Source of the DNA: Molossus alvarezi
Taxonomy: Eukaryota > Chordata > Mammalia > Chiroptera > Molossidae
Assembly (NCBI GenBank): GCA_037176705.1
Contig: CM073888.1
Span: 44,026,810-44,090,809 of the forward strand
Length of the DNA: 64,000 nt
Reading direction: 5' to 3'
Shown here piece after piece: positions 23,410-35,336 of the stretch. Numbering within the stretch: position 1 is the stretch's first letter; every line of letters starts with the position of its first letter. Position numbers and translations under genes: made by a program. The notes under the pieces were generated by a model, which was not told the origin of the DNA, did no database searches, and saw only the letters and a program-made list of their open reading frames with translations.

Positions 23410-23575
23410 TTCCATTCAGAGCAAAGGGCAGGTTTACTTACAGTCTTAGAAGATACAGTATCTCCTCCCAAAGCAAAGGGCAGACATGCTTACCATCCAG
23501 TATAAAAAAGATAATGCATCCCTTTGGAGCAAAGGCTAGGCATGCTAACGGATCATTACAGAAGAGTTGGGTTTC
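23410..23575 (+). repeat. Imperfect ~54-bp tandem trimer
   Basis: 'gcaaagggcaggtttacttac'-like phrases begin at 23421, 23473 and 23529, each preceded by 'tccattcaga', 'tcctcccaaa' or 'cctttgga'. They are three diverged tandem units of 52-56 bp. They belong to the DNA flanking the L1, possibly the body of an old LTR. Confidence 0.6.
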
Positions 23576-23885
23576 CTAAATTCAGGATTCTTTTGTGATG
23601 CCACTCTTTAGGTGTGTGGATATCTTCATATTGTCCATGGAAACTGAGACTCATGGAACTAATGCAAAAAAAAAAAAAAAAAAAGCGCTATTATTCTGGC
23701 TACTGCTATTGGAGCAGTCAACTATCCTTTATCTTTGATCCGTGAGTCTCATGTCTCGTACTAGCATCCTTTAAACTGTGGCTAGCTAACTTGTGAGTGT
23801 GCAAATAGGGTAAAGCCTCAAGACCCTTCACAGTTCTTAAAAAGCACCTAGAAATCAGAGAGACTTAAGCAAACGGAGTCAAGAG

Positions 23886-24197
23886 CAGTGCTGTCCGACA
23901 GAAACATAATTTTGGCCACATGTATACGTTTAAATTTCTACTAGTCATATTAAAATTGTAAAAGAAATGGGTAAAATTAATTTGAATAACATTTTATTTA
24001 ACCTGGGATATCCACAATATTATTTTAATATGGTAATCAATATAAAAATTATTGAGATATTTTCCATTCTTTTTTTCATACTAAGGCTTTGAAATCAAAT
24101 GTATATTTTTACCCACAGCGTATCTCTATCCGTATTAGTTAGATTTCAAAAGCTCGGTAGCCACACGTGCGTACTGACATAGCATGGGACGGCATAG
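23886..24197 (+). mobile_element. Non-autonomous hAT (MER-type) element
   Basis: The terminus 'cagtgctgtccgacagaa' is mirrored at the other end by 'gggacggcatag'. Inside are 'tttaaatttctactagtca' and 'caatataaaaattattgag', typical of a common placental hAT-Charlie MITE. I could not see a convincing 8-bp target duplication. Confidence 0.6.
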
Positions 24198-24740
24198 TCT
24201 CAGGGAATAGGATACAACGAGAGCAACATGATCCAGAAATGTTCTGTGGATATAAATAGGGGTTCTATAAAAAAAGGAATTGCATGTTCACATAAATTTG
24301 AGAGGTGCTGAATTATACAAAGTTGAACTGATTTTTTTTTTTTTTGCAAGACTCCTCATAAACCTTAATGCTTAAAATATTGTTTTCCTCGTTTATTTGG
24401 CTAAAAAAATGTTTTTCTTTCAGAGCATTTCGTAGGGTTAGCGTTCTATGTAATGCACTAGGGAACTGCTGACACACACTGGGTTTTCTAGGTCAGCCAT
24501 GATTTCAAATATTCTGTCCTGTTGTCCCCTAAGCATTATGTGCTATGACTTCAGGTTTGGACATTCTGATCACCAAAATGCACCGCTCTGCTAACTTGAA
24601 GTTCTCTCCATTCTGTTGCATTCCCTTAACCCTCATGACTTCTCACTCTCCAGAATACTCTCACACACCACTATCCAATTAATCTTTTAAGTCACAGTTT
24701 TAATTCCTTCCACGTCTCCCCATTTTTTTCCTGAATATGT

Positions 24741-25203
24741 GTGTATTATTTCCTAGGGCTGCCATAACAAAGCACTACAAGCCAAGTGGCTTAAATAACA
24801 GAACTACTATCTCACAGTTCTGGAGGCTGGAGGTCTGAGGTCAAGGTGTCTGTAGGTTTGGAAGTTCTGGGTGGGGGGCGGCTGTGAGGAAGAATCTGTT
24901 CCGTGCCTCTCATCCAGCTCCTGCTGGCTTGCTGGCAATCTTCAGCGATCCTTGGCTTGTAGAAGCATCATCCCCATTTCCACCTCCGTCTTCACCTGGT
25001 GTTCTTCCTGAGTATGGGTCTGTGTCCAAATTCCCCCTTTTTATAAAATACCAGTCCAATTGGATTAGGGCCCTCCCCCAATATAACCTCATCTTAACTA
25101 ATTATCTCCACAATGATGCTACTTTTAAGTAAAGTCACATGTGGAGGTCCTAGGTGATTATGAATTCGAGGGGGACACAATTCAAGCCATAATAGCATGT
25201 AAC
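24741..25203 (-). mobile_element. MaLR/MLT1-like LTR, antisense
   Basis: 'gtgtattatttcctagggct' followed by 'ggcttaaataacagaac', 'tcacagttctggaggctgga', 'ggattagggccctccccc' and 'gggggacacaattcaagcca' is the reverse complement of the MLT1 pattern seen at 4617-5075. It is a solo LTR. Confidence 0.7.
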
Positions 25204-25248
25204 AATGAATTTGAAGGGGACACTGTTCAAGCCATAATAACATGTAAC
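25159..25248. repeat. 45-bp tandem duplication at an LTR end
   Basis: The last 45 bases of the LTR, ending 'caagccataatagcatgtaac', are repeated directly after it, ending 'caagccataataacatgtaac'. The copies differ at several bases, so the duplication is not recent. Confidence 0.7.
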
Positions 25249-25404
25249 CAGCACACTTAGCAAATAGTTAGGAGTGTTGGCGATGTGGGAAGACGCCATG
25301 CTCTTTCCCAACCTACAGATTCAGCCTATTTCCCGCTGCTGCCGGATAGGTACCTTAGGATACACCCAAACTGACTATTTCCTTAAAAAGGCTGTATTTT
25401 CTCA

Positions 25405-25927
25405 TTGTGTTAGTTTCCAATTGCTGTTGTAATAAATTATCACTGAGGAGCTTAAAAACACATCTTACAGTGCTGGTGAGAAGTCAGAAATGGGTCTTAC
25501 AGACTAAATCAAGCACAGGTGCCTTCCTTCTGAAGACTCTAGGGGAGAATCTGTTTTCTTGCCATTTCCAGCTTCTGGAGGCCGAGCAATCACTGGCTCA
25601 CGATCCCTTCCTCCATCTTCAAGGCTGGTAGCTTCAAGAATCTCTCCTCCTCTCTCTCTCCTCCTCTCTCTTTTCCTCTCTCCCTCTCTTCCCCTCCCTC
25701 TCTCCCTCCTATGTTTCTGTTATCACATCTGTAACTCAGATCTGCATCCCTTTCATAAGGACCTTTGTGATTACACTGAGCCGACCCAGGATAACCTCCT
25801 TATTCCACAACCCTTAATTTAATCCCACTGCAAAGAACGTTTTGCCATATAAGGTAACATATCCACAGGTTTTGGGCACTAGGACGTGGACATCATTGGG
25901 AGGCCGTTATTCTGTGTTCCACACCCA
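25405..25927 (-). mobile_element. Second old LTR, antisense
   Basis: It runs from 'tgtgttagtttccaattgct' through 'tctaggggagaatctg', 'cttgccatttccagcttctg', 'ggacctttgtgattacac' and 'ggacgtggacatcattggg' to 'attctgtgttccacac'. This is a MaLR-like LTR of a different subfamily from its neighbour at 24741-25203. A CT-rich tract at about 25643-25705 is expanded inside. Confidence 0.6.
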
Positions 25928-26039
25928 GGCTGCTGTCTCCCCCTGAAATATCACTTCAACATCACCTGTTTTTGAACCTTGGTCATTTTTCAAGGTCAAG
26001 ATCAAATAAATCTTAAAAAAATTTTTTTTTCTATCCTTA

Positions 26040-26230
26040 CTTAAAAATGCCCACCTCCTCTGCTGAACTCCTGGAATGCTTCCCCCCTATTTCTGGTATA
26101 GTGGGGTTTTCTCTGCTCTTGTCTGTCTCTCCTACTGGCAGCAAGCTCCAGAAGGCAGGGCACATTTTACTCATATGTGGATCCCCAAGATCTCGCTCAG
26201 TTATTTATAATTATTGATAGTAGTTGCCCC
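26040..26230 (+). mobile_element. L2 3' end
   Basis: 'agcaagctccagaaggcagg' followed by 'ggatccccaagatctcgctc' gives the sense order of the L2 3' region. Confidence 0.45.
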
Positions 26231-26429
26231 AATTTTTCAAATGTACTGATTAATTATTAAGAAGGCTGTTGGGTCTGAATGGGGTCAGATTGGATCCCTT
26301 TGGCAGCCAAGAGGTAATCCTGGGCAATGTGTTCAGTTTCAACTTATTTCAACTACTGCACCATTTTCTATCTTCTAAAGAGAGTGAATGGGTGCAGGTA
26401 AAGAACATGAGTTTTAACGTCAGACTGGC

Positions 26430-26680
26430 TACATGCTATACAATCCCATTTGTATAGGATTTTAGAAAAGACAAAACTGTGGTGACAACCATAGCAAATG
26501 TTGCTGGGGGAAGAGGAGGGGTTTGCTGTCAAAGAGACTTGAGGGAACTTTCAGGGTGATAGAATGTTCCAGATCATAATTGTGATGATAGTTACAATAC
26601 TGTATAAATGTGTCAAACTTATCAAAGTTTCAATTTACTACATGCAAATTACACTTCAAAAAAGCAGATTTAAAAATTCT
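26430..26680 (+). mobile_element. Old L1 3' end
   Basis: 'atacaatcccatttgtatag', 'gtgatgatagttacaatac' and 'aaattacacttcaaaaaagc' follow the order of old L1 3'UTRs. Confidence 0.5.
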
Positions 26681-29107
26681 GGGCAATTTAGGGACAACAG
26701 AGACAAAGGAAGGTAAAAGATTAAATCCAAGTGGCAGAAGGGAACAGAGCAAGAAAAACCCAGAAAGTAAGTCCTCATTTAAAGGGATATGGGGGGGGGG
26801 TGCAAAAGAGGGACAAACGGTGACAAGTTCAGAATAATAAATTCACATGAAGAAAGCAACCTTCTAGATGCAAAAACTTGTACTGGGTCCCAAAATAGTA
26901 AAAGGAAAATAATAACAACAGATAACATCAAATGAACAAGATGCTACGTTTTTTGCTCATTAGTAGTTTAAGTTCAGCAAAACCAGCACACCCAAGCCAA
27001 AGACATAAGAACAGCTAAAAAGGCAAATAGCATAGTCAGATGGAATTAATGAAAGCGATAAAGTGCAAAGGATTAGCAGGGTGGATTTCCTGCAGAGGTG
27101 TGCTCTGAGCCAGTTTTCGAAAGAAGTGACTGCCTTTGCAGGAGCTGTGCTCCAGCTGGGAAAGAATATCACGATCAAAGAACTGGCTGGAATCGGGGAA
27201 TAACAAGCATGAGAAAAATGTTATTGATTTTCCAATTATTGTGTCTTTCTTAGCATAGTCTTGAAATGCCACTTGAAGTCTAACAAAGGTCATTACTCTT
27301 CCCTGAAAACTTCCCTGTCAGCTCATCCCAAATCGAATGCTCTCACTTTGTGGAAATGTCCCATTCTGTGCCTCACCATTTAGCATCCTGCTTTAATTTC
27401 CAACTATTTAATGTGTTCAATTTTATTATTCCTGAGTGCAGGAATTGTGCATATATCCAGTTTCCCAAATGTCTAGTATATTTCAGGGCATAGAGTAAGC
27501 ACTAAATAAGACAAAACACTGAATAAAATCTAAACCTTAACTCCAAAAGAAGTAGTATGGGTTATTATGTCAGCAAAAACATTTCACCTTCAAGTGCAGA
27601 AGTTTGTTTAATCCTATACAAAATCATCAGAATGGCACTGCTGTTGTACTTTTTCGCCTAAAAAATTATTCTCTTCTTTCCTTTATTCCTCTCTCCTCTC
27701 CTTTCTCCCCAAGGACTAGAAAGAAACCCACTGGAGACTGTTTGTTGACGGCATTTTCCCAGTATGCCCTGGAACACAGGAGCATCAAGAAAAAAGCATA
27801 TTTGTACATATATGGGGATAGGAAGGAGATTTGGGGTAGATCTATAAATGAAAGGCATGGGCCGTTTTGCTCTTACCCCTTCTGTTAATGTTCCTTGCAG
27901 GGATAAAATACATCTGTGAGGTCCATCCAGCTGAACTGTAAGCCCTGCTGTGGTCCTCACAGGTGGTTGTAAAATAAACACCCTTCTGTCCATGTTTAGT
28001 GGTCATCGGTTGCTATCACGCCAGGGCTTTACAAGTTGAACTTTCTGTAATGTTGAAATCCATGGAGAAGTGTCTCCAAGTGGGTCTAACTGAAGCTATC
28101 CTCATTACTATTGATGTTTCTGTTTGATCTGATTTTCCTTTTTTATCATTATTTATTCTCATTTATTTGAGCCAAGTTTCCTAGGAGTTATTGAAAAGAA
28201 CCAACTTTGAATAACATTTAGTGATGCTGCTTTCTGAAGTCATATTATCAAACTACTGGCTTGTTCCTTTGGATCAGATCAATTAAGTTGCAATATAATA
28301 GGCTTATTCTACTGCTATATTTTCTTTTCTGGCTTAATCATTTCTATTGCCAAATTCTTTACCAGAGTTTATTTGTCAGTCTTCACAGGAGTACTTGGGG
28401 AAGACACAGAGATATTTTTCTCAATAGGAGGCTTTTATACAGCTCACATTTAGTTCAGAGTAATGTCATTCCTTGTTTTGTTCGGAGTTTAACAATGCAT
28501 ATTGCAATCTACTCCCACAAATACAATTAGTAAATGGTATTCTAAGGATCCCATAAAAATAAAAATCAGAGATCCAATCTGCCTTTGAGTTAAAAGCAAG
28601 TTGTTGTTGTTGTTTTTCTATTACAGCCTTCTCTTTGGTGACTCTGATACAAGATCATTAGTCATCGTTTGGGGATATTTTATTCTACTTAACATTATTC
28701 TCCCACCCAGAATATCTAAAAAATATACCCAATATTAAATATCTATATATATGAAAATATCCCTTTGATAAACACTATTTTTAACCCTTCAGACATATGG
28801 CATTACACAGACCCCATTTCACTTTTCTTGGAATAACACGCATTTCTTGAGATCTTATATGACATTACTAAAGTCTTAGTATGGTTAGATGAGAAAACCC
28901 CAGAAATAGGTTTGGAAGATCACGTTTAGTCTGCATTTCTGGACGCAAAGAAAATAGACTGTCTCTAAATGTTCTCCTCACAATTATGGAATGATTTTAG
29001 TGTTTCTGTATCCATGCAACTAAAGTTAGCATGGCAGAATCAGCAGTACATTCTGACAAAAACATTATTTCATTCAAACACGTAGTTCAAAGGGTTTGTG
29101 TGTGCAT
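26681..29107. other. Unassigned spacer
   Basis: A faint L2 trace at 27415-27510 ('gcagggcatagagtaagcac'-like). Otherwise I recognise no repeat or gene. Open frames of 72-111 codons at 26960-27293 and 27604-27993 overlap each other on opposite strands and have no domain character. Confidence 0.4.
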
Positions 29108-29163
29108 GTGTGTGTGAGAGAGAGAGAAGAGAAGGGGGGGAGAGAGAGAGAGAGAGAGAGAGA
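29108..29163. repeat. (GT)n/(GA)n microsatellite
   Basis: A short TG run leads into GA repeats broken by a G7 tract. Simple-sequence DNA. Confidence 0.85.
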
Positions 29164-29257
29164 ATAGGAAGAAGTTCTACCTTGGCTGGACAGAAAAAGA
29201 AAATTTTTTCTTTGATGATTGAGTGCCATGTCTTAAGATTCCCTATGCTAGGGTTTC

Positions 29258-29728
29258 TAATTGTTGTTGTTTTTTAAATCCTCACTCGAGGATATATTTT
29301 TTCCCATTCATCTTCAGATAGAGTGGGCTGGATGGGGTTGGGGAGAGAAACATTGATGTAAGAGACACACATCAATTGGTTGCCTCCTGCATGACCCCAA
29401 CCAGGCTCGGGGTCCAACTGCAACCGAGGTACATGCCCTTGACTGGAATCAAATTTGTGACTCTTTGGTCCGTGGGCCAATGCTCTAACTGCTAAGCCAA
29501 ACCAGCCTGGGCTGTTGTTGTTTTAACTCTCACCCAAGGATATGTTTTTATTGAATTGAGAGAGAGAGAAAGAGAAATATCAATGTGAGAGAGAAGCATC
29601 TATTGGTAGCCTCTCATACACATCCCAACTGGTATCGCACCTACAACCTAGCCTTCACTGGGAACCAAACCCACAACCTTTTGGTGTATGAAAGGATGCT
29701 CCAACCAACTGAGCTACCTGGCCAGGGC
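29258..29728 (-). mobile_element. VES-type SINE, antisense, carrying a nested SINE
   Basis: The outer SINE ends at 'gagctacctggccagggc' (29728), with its body at 29520-29728. Its tail is split by the SINE at 29271-29512. Flanks 'ttccctatgctaggg' (left) and 'ctccctatgctggg' (right) are a slightly decayed target duplication for the outer element. Confidence 0.75.
29271..29512 (-). mobile_element. VES-type SINE, antisense, nested
   Basis: It runs from 'aaatcctcactcgaggatat' to 'aaaccagcctgggc' on the plus strand, i.e. tail to head. 'gttgttgtttt' on both sides is its target duplication within the tail of the outer SINE. Confidence 0.85.
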
Positions 29729-29776
29729 TCCCTATGCTGGGTTCTGAATGTCAGATGTTAAAAGGAGTTTAGAGAG

Positions 29777-30002
29777 CCCAGCTGGTGTGGCTCAGTGGTT
29801 GAGCATTGACCCATGCACCAAGAGGTCACAGGTTCGATTACCAGTCAGGGCACATGCCCAGGTTGTGGGCCTGATCCTCAGTGGGGGGGCACACAGGAGA
29901 CAGCCAATCAAAGTTCTTTCTCATGGATGTTTCTATCTCTCTCTCCCTCTCCCTTCTTCTCTCTCTAAAATCAATAAAGAAAAAAAATATTAAAAAATAA
30001 AT
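29777..30002 (+). mobile_element. VES-type SINE with perfect duplication
   Basis: The head is 'cccagctggtgtggctcagt' and the B box 'aggttcgattaccagtc'. The flanking 17-mer AAAAGGAGTTTAGAGAG (29760-29776 and 30003-30019) is identical on both sides, so this is one of the younger SINE copies here. Confidence 0.92.
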
Positions 30003-30309
30003 AAAAGGAGTTTAGAGAGATCCTGTCTCTTCTAATTCATCCTTCTTTTACAAATGGAAACTGAAGCCCAGGGAGGTTCAACTACAAAGTTATATAAAGG
30101 CAAAGCCAAGGTTAGAACTAGATTCTGGCTACTAATTTATTGCTTTTTTCCCTGACCCTACTGTTCATCCGATATCTGCTCCTTGTCTGTAGATCATCTG
30201 GCAACAGTAGAAAATTAAACCAATTTATCAGGGAGAGATATCCTAGGAGCCCCAGTCCATTACCATAACTCAAAGCCTTTTTGCAAAGAAAGTTTTTTAG
30301 CAGCTTTTA

Positions 30310-30440
30310 GTATAATAGAGATACTAAAAGCCTAAATCATAGTTTCAATCTCGGTTGCATTACTTACTAGCTGTTTGACTTCAGGCTATTGATTTGATGT
30401 CTATGAATCTCAGTTGCTTTACCTGTAAAATGAGGTAAAA
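30310..30440 (+). mobile_element. MIR SINE
   Basis: 'gcattacttactagctgttt', 'gacttcaggctattg' and 'ctcagttgctttacctgtaa' followed by 'aatgagg' are the MIR core in sense order. Confidence 0.65.
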
Positions 30441-30664
30441 TGTTTGGCTTCTTCCTTTCTGCTGATTTTAAACGTGTTCCATTCATTGAGCAATTCCTGT
30501 GCCAAGCATTATAATGAGCACTTTTCATGTGATATTATTTTATTTTCATACAAACCCTATTTATGTAGAAGGGTGTGTGAAGATAAATTCATATAATATA
30601 TGTGATGCAAGTATGTGGCACTCAGTACGTGGGTGTTTCTTTTCTTCTTTCCTCATTCTGAATA

Positions 30665-30800
30665 ATTTACATATAACTTTGTTTGATTTCACTCAGTCAA
30701 CAAACATTGAATATTTACTGTGTACCCATTGCTATAATGGGTACTGTAAATGTTACCCAAACAATGGTTCTGATCTCAGTTAGCTTATAATATAATTAAT
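30665..30800 (-). mobile_element. L2 fragment, antisense
   Basis: 'cagtcaacaaacattgaata' then 'tttactgtgtaccc' and 'gatctcagttagcttataat' follow the antisense L2 end. Confidence 0.5.
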
Positions 30801-30869
30801 GATGTGGAACTAGAATATGAACCATTTAAAAAAATTGGTATAAAAATGTAAGGTAATGATTATAATTAA

Positions 30870-31100
30870 TATATATTTAGTAATTGCTATTTATTAGACA
30901 TTGTTATAATCTCTTTATATATCTCAATTTATCTCCACAACACCCCTAAGAGGTACATACTGTTGTTATACCCATTTTACAAAAGAGAGACAGAGAGGTT
31001 AATTAAATTATCCAAGGTCATCCAGACAGTAAGTGAAGAGCCAAGATTCAAACCCAGGTAATCTGGCTCCTTGCATTTAACTACCACAGTAGGCATTGAA
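30870..31100 (-). mobile_element. MIR SINE, antisense
   Basis: 'cccattttacaaaagagaga', 'gaggttaattaaattatcca' and 'aggtcatccagacagtaagt' give the antisense MIR order. Confidence 0.65.
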
Positions 31101-31309
31101 AATGCCATTAGAGTTCAGACAAAGAAGAAATCAATCAGGCTAAAGCATTAGGGGGACATCCACAGTGGAACTGGAGCATATCTGGGAATGCCTAGAATGT
31201 TAAGTGAACTAAGAGCAAGAGTTAGGGTGCTCTATGTGGGAGGAACAGTATGCAGAAAGGATCAAAAGAAAGAATGCCCAGGGTGAGTAGTCTTGGTGTT
31301 CCTCCATCA

Positions 31310-31515
31310 GTAATGATGATGATAATATTTTTGAGCACTAATTATATGCCAGGAAGTTTGCTAAGTGCTTTACATGAATTATTTTATTTTCATTCATACA
31401 ATAACTTATATAGAGGTAAATATTCTTATTTCCCCAATTGTTGTAAGTTTAGAATGTTGAAGAAACTTTTATAGGGTCAGAACTGGGCATAAACTCTTAA
31501 CCATTATATCATATT
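31310..31515 (-). mobile_element. MIR SINE, antisense
   Basis: 'gagcactaattatatgccag' then 'ctaagtgctttacatgaatt' and 'actgggcataaactcttaac' mark a second, more decayed antisense MIR. Confidence 0.5.
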
Positions 31516-31639
31516 CCCAGAAAATGGACCCATTGGGTGGTTTATCAGCCATTAAACAGAATGTATGGCCCCCAGAAATAAAAACAATCACAATCATATT
31601 TTCATCTAGCTTAAGCACTTCTTTTTCATTTGTCAACAG

Positions 31640-31888
31640 GCAAATTCCACCATCCCACTAGATTTATTGGGGGACATTAAACAGCTTCCAAAGAAGAAGA
31701 AAAACAGCCACAGGACATGCACAGACTTGGACTGTCTGCATATGGAGAAAATTCCAAGGACAACTGTCAATGTGGAGAGTACTCAGACGATATTAACTGG
31801 CCTGAAAGATATATACTCAATGTTTCAAGTCACAACCACACAGAAATTACAGCAGTGTGTTACTTCACTTTGGCTCAGATCCAGCTGA
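31640..31888 (+). other. Exon-like open stretch, unproven
   Basis: A pyrimidine-rich tract ending CAG at 31637-31639 is followed by 82 codons without a stop (reading ANSTIPLDLLGDIKQLPK at the start and closing at TGA 31886). A second frame is open from about 31717 to 31968. I do not recognise either product. It may be an old exon, an exon of a non-coding RNA, or chance. Confidence 0.2.
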
Positions 31889-32164
31889 CCCATCTTAATT
31901 GCCCAATCTTAAGTAAGCAACATTCTGCCAGAGAAGGAAGCCTTTCAAAAAGGACCATCTATTCTCCTTGACCAAACTCACGTATCTTCTGGAGCCTATG
32001 GGTGGCAGAAACGTTTAAAAATTGTTTTGTCAAAGTGCTCAGAGAGCCTTCTGAAATCACTTCATTCGATGTACTTTTATTTTATTCCTTCAGCTATTTA
32101 CCCAGCAATTTCATTTTAAAAAATTAATATCAATTTCTCACAAAGTGCTTTCAGTATGTGGATT

Positions 32165-32275
32165 TGTTCTCAACAGACTCTAAGCTCCTTGAAGGTACAG
32201 ACTATGGGTTCCAGTCATTGAGCACAAACAGAACCCTTCCTTCAGGCTCTCTATATAATTAATCAATTATGAACC
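32165..32275 (+). mobile_element. L2 3' end trace
   Basis: 'actctaagctccttgaaggt' followed by 'ccagtcattgagcacaaac' resembles the sense L2 3' end. Confidence 0.45.
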
Positions 32276-32727
32276 ACCTCCATAACACTGTCCATATCTC
32301 TGGTCAGCTACAAAATTAGTTCTTCACTAGGTAGATATACCTTCGATATCTTTGGGTCATTTGGGATTTAGACCATGTAAACAAAGTAGAATTTTAATTG
32401 GGCTATAAAAGTTCTCATTTGACTGATACATTGTTTTGAGTGTGAAAACAGACAAGAACTGTTTTAAGATGTGAGACGTGTGCAGTGGTGGGGTACATTG
32501 CACACGTACATTGCACTGCTGTCATAAACCTCTGTTTTCAAGCAAGAAATAAAAACAAAAATACTAAACCACTTTGTAGTTTCCTTTGTAGTTATCCCTT
32601 CCCCCATAGCAACATAATAAAAATGTTGTCTAATACACTTCAAAAGAATACACCTCCCGTTAGACCGAGCAAGTAAGTGGAGGGAGAGAAAACTGAGAAA
32701 AAGGTTGCTACCAAAAAAGATTGTTAA

Positions 32728-32963
32728 GCCCTGGCCAGTTTGGCTCAGCAGTTAAAACGTCAACCCTCAGACTGAAGAGTCGCAGGTTCAGTTCTGGTCA
32801 AGGGCACATACCTCCGTTGTGGTTGGGTCTTTGGCCCTGGTCAGGGTCATGCGGGAGGCAACCGATTGATGTGTCTCTCTCCCTCTCTCTCCCTCCCTCC
32901 TTCCCTCCCACTCTATCTGAAGATAAATGGAAAAGTATCCTCAGATGAGGACTGAAAAAAAAA
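32728..32963 (+). mobile_element. VES-type SINE
   Basis: The head is 'gccctggccagtttggctca', the B box 'gcaggttcagttctggtc', then a CT-rich tract and the 'tcctcagatgaggac' tail before an A-run. Confidence 0.87.
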
Positions 32964-35149
32964 ATTAAGATTTTCTTTTCTCTCAAATTTTAAGTGCCAA
33001 TTTGCATGCTTCGAGTAAAATATAAGATGATCTCTGTTTCCTCCAAGAATTAAACAACAGATTTGTTTTCTTTCTCAAATGGAATTAAAATTCAACTTTA
33101 TAGATTATGAACCAGAAAATTAAGAGCTTTTTATATATAATTTATGAGATTGTATTTTGAACTTGTATGATGGTACTTTCTTTGTATTGTTTCCCATGAC
33201 TCCAAATGTGTACGTATTGTCCTCACAATTGAATTAGAAATTTTTGAAACTACATTTTTTTCAAGGAAGAGAGTTACACACAAAATATGCAATTACTTTG
33301 CACACTGAAAAAGCAACTCTGCAATGCTTTTTAAGAGAAGGAAGAATTAACACACTTATAGGCACAAGAAACATTTGGCAGCTCCTGGGTGTGACTAAGC
33401 ATTTCTGCCTGGACGTACTTCCAGCCATTTCTTTCCATCTTTCCTAGGGCTGTTCTCAGAAAGGGGGTTCAGATCCCTACTGCTCCTGCACACTAGAAAC
33501 AAATCTGGGAGTTCAGTCTTCTCCCTGAGCCTGAGAATTCCCTCTGTGGGGTTGGGAGGGGGATAGTTCAGGACCCTACTCTCTGGCACTCAGCTGCACC
33601 TACCCTTTTCCTCTGACTCTCCTCCAACCCTGGGAATTTTAGCTCTAGGATGGGAAGCCTTCCCTGATCCATCTCAAGGTCTTCCAAGTCTCTTGCTTAT
33701 GCTGGGAGCCTTCTCTGTTTCCTTCAGGGTCAAGACTTTAGGAACTCCAGCCTTAATTAAACTCCTTTTCGTTTTTTTTGTGAATCCATCTGTTTCCTGA
33801 GGCATTAAACCCAGACTAGCCTAGTGATGCCTGAACTGCAGATGGACTGGAGAAGAAAAAGAATTCTGTCAGCAGGGAATTACTGTGAGGGTGTGCTTCA
33901 TACAAAAAGGAAATCCCTTATGAATGGGAGAAAACAATTCCCTGAACTAGATAGACATTGACACAAACAAGGTTCGAACATAGAGGTGACATGAAAGGGG
34001 GATGTAAGAAAATCTTGAGATGTGGCCCATGAGTGCCCCCCAGGGGATGTCCCTTGATAACCTGGCTCTGGAGGGCAGGTGTGCTTGTGTTCTTGGATCC
34101 CATGGGACTGTAATAATCCAGGAGACAGTTCTTGGCCAGTTACCCCTCCAAGGGCACAGAGCAGACAGCAGAGTCAAACTCACCCCCAGTCTCTGTGAGA
34201 GAGACCTCTTTGCTGTCCTGGAGCTTTGGCTTTAGGAGCAGGTTTATTTGTCATCAAATCCATTCCTCATCTCCCTTTTCAGAGATGATCTATAACTCTT
34301 GTACTTCCTTAATATGTTATTTTCCCCTTTATTGTAGTAAGATTCATATTCATATGTTTTAACTGTGTCAGTCCTTGATCACCTCCTTTTAAACTATAGG
34401 CTCCTCGAAGTAGGGCACATCCTGCATTTGCATTTCTACCCTTTGCAGCACCTCACACATAATATGAGTCAATAGTTTTCCATTGATTTAACTATTGCGT
34501 GATCGTTAGGGTATATCAGACAGCTTCCTCTATGACACAGAAATGCTTCTTTTCTTGGAGGAGAAGGCAGTATAAATGGAACATTTTATTATAGTAATAT
34601 TGTTCTGAATTTTACATTTTTTAGTGTTTTAAAACTATTATAAAAGATACTAGAGAATAATTGGCACAGTCATGCTCTATGAGAATAATCTTTGAATAAA
34701 CCCAATCTTAAATATTAAAATGATTATTAAAATTAAAAATACACTGTTATTTTTTAAAAACTAAATGCATTTTGAAGCATCTTTTTATTTCAGTTAGATT
34801 CAATTGATTTTCCTTTCAAATGAGCAATGGGTTTTTGTTGTTGTTTTCACAGATTCGGGTAACTTTATTTTCATTTTATAGTGCTTTTTAAGCCTTATAT
34901 CCAATGAAACCAATTTTAAAAGCTCTGTGAGAAATGGACATTCAGATATCTATTACACTTTTCTTTAAAAAAAAACAAAAAAAAACACTTCAATTTCTGA
35001 ATGAGCAAGATTCACTTTTGTAGGTAGAAGCCCCACTTCTTCATGATCTTCAGCTTCAGATCTAACAAAGACAAGAGAAGAATCTGGGTATCTGCTTAGC
35101 TTTTGTTTGTTCACAAACTCCAATTCACCATAGATACTCAGCTTCTCAG
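32964..35149. other. Unassigned spacer with L2 trace
   Basis: An L2-like stretch at 34365-34495 ('ctataggctcctcgaagtag', 'gcagcacctcacacataata'). A GC-richer part (33420-34250) may be an old LTR but I cannot match it. No gene was seen. Confidence 0.35.
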
Positions 35150-35336
35150 AGGGAAAGGGAGAGAGAGAGAGAGACATCAATATGAGAGACACATCGATTG
35201 GCTGCCTCCCACAGGACCCCAGTCAGGGCCAGGTCGAACCTGCAACTGAGGTATATGCCCTTGACCAGAAATCAAACCTGTGACCCTTCTGTCTCTGGGC
35301 TGATGCTCTAACCACTGAGCAAAACTGGCCAGGGCT
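35150..35336 (-). mobile_element. VES-type SINE, antisense, tail missing
   Basis: From a GA-rich tract through 'gattggctgcctcccac' and 'gaaatcaaacctgtgaccc' to 'aactggccagggct'. There is no clear T-run at the tail side, so the 3' tail appears lost. Confidence 0.8.
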
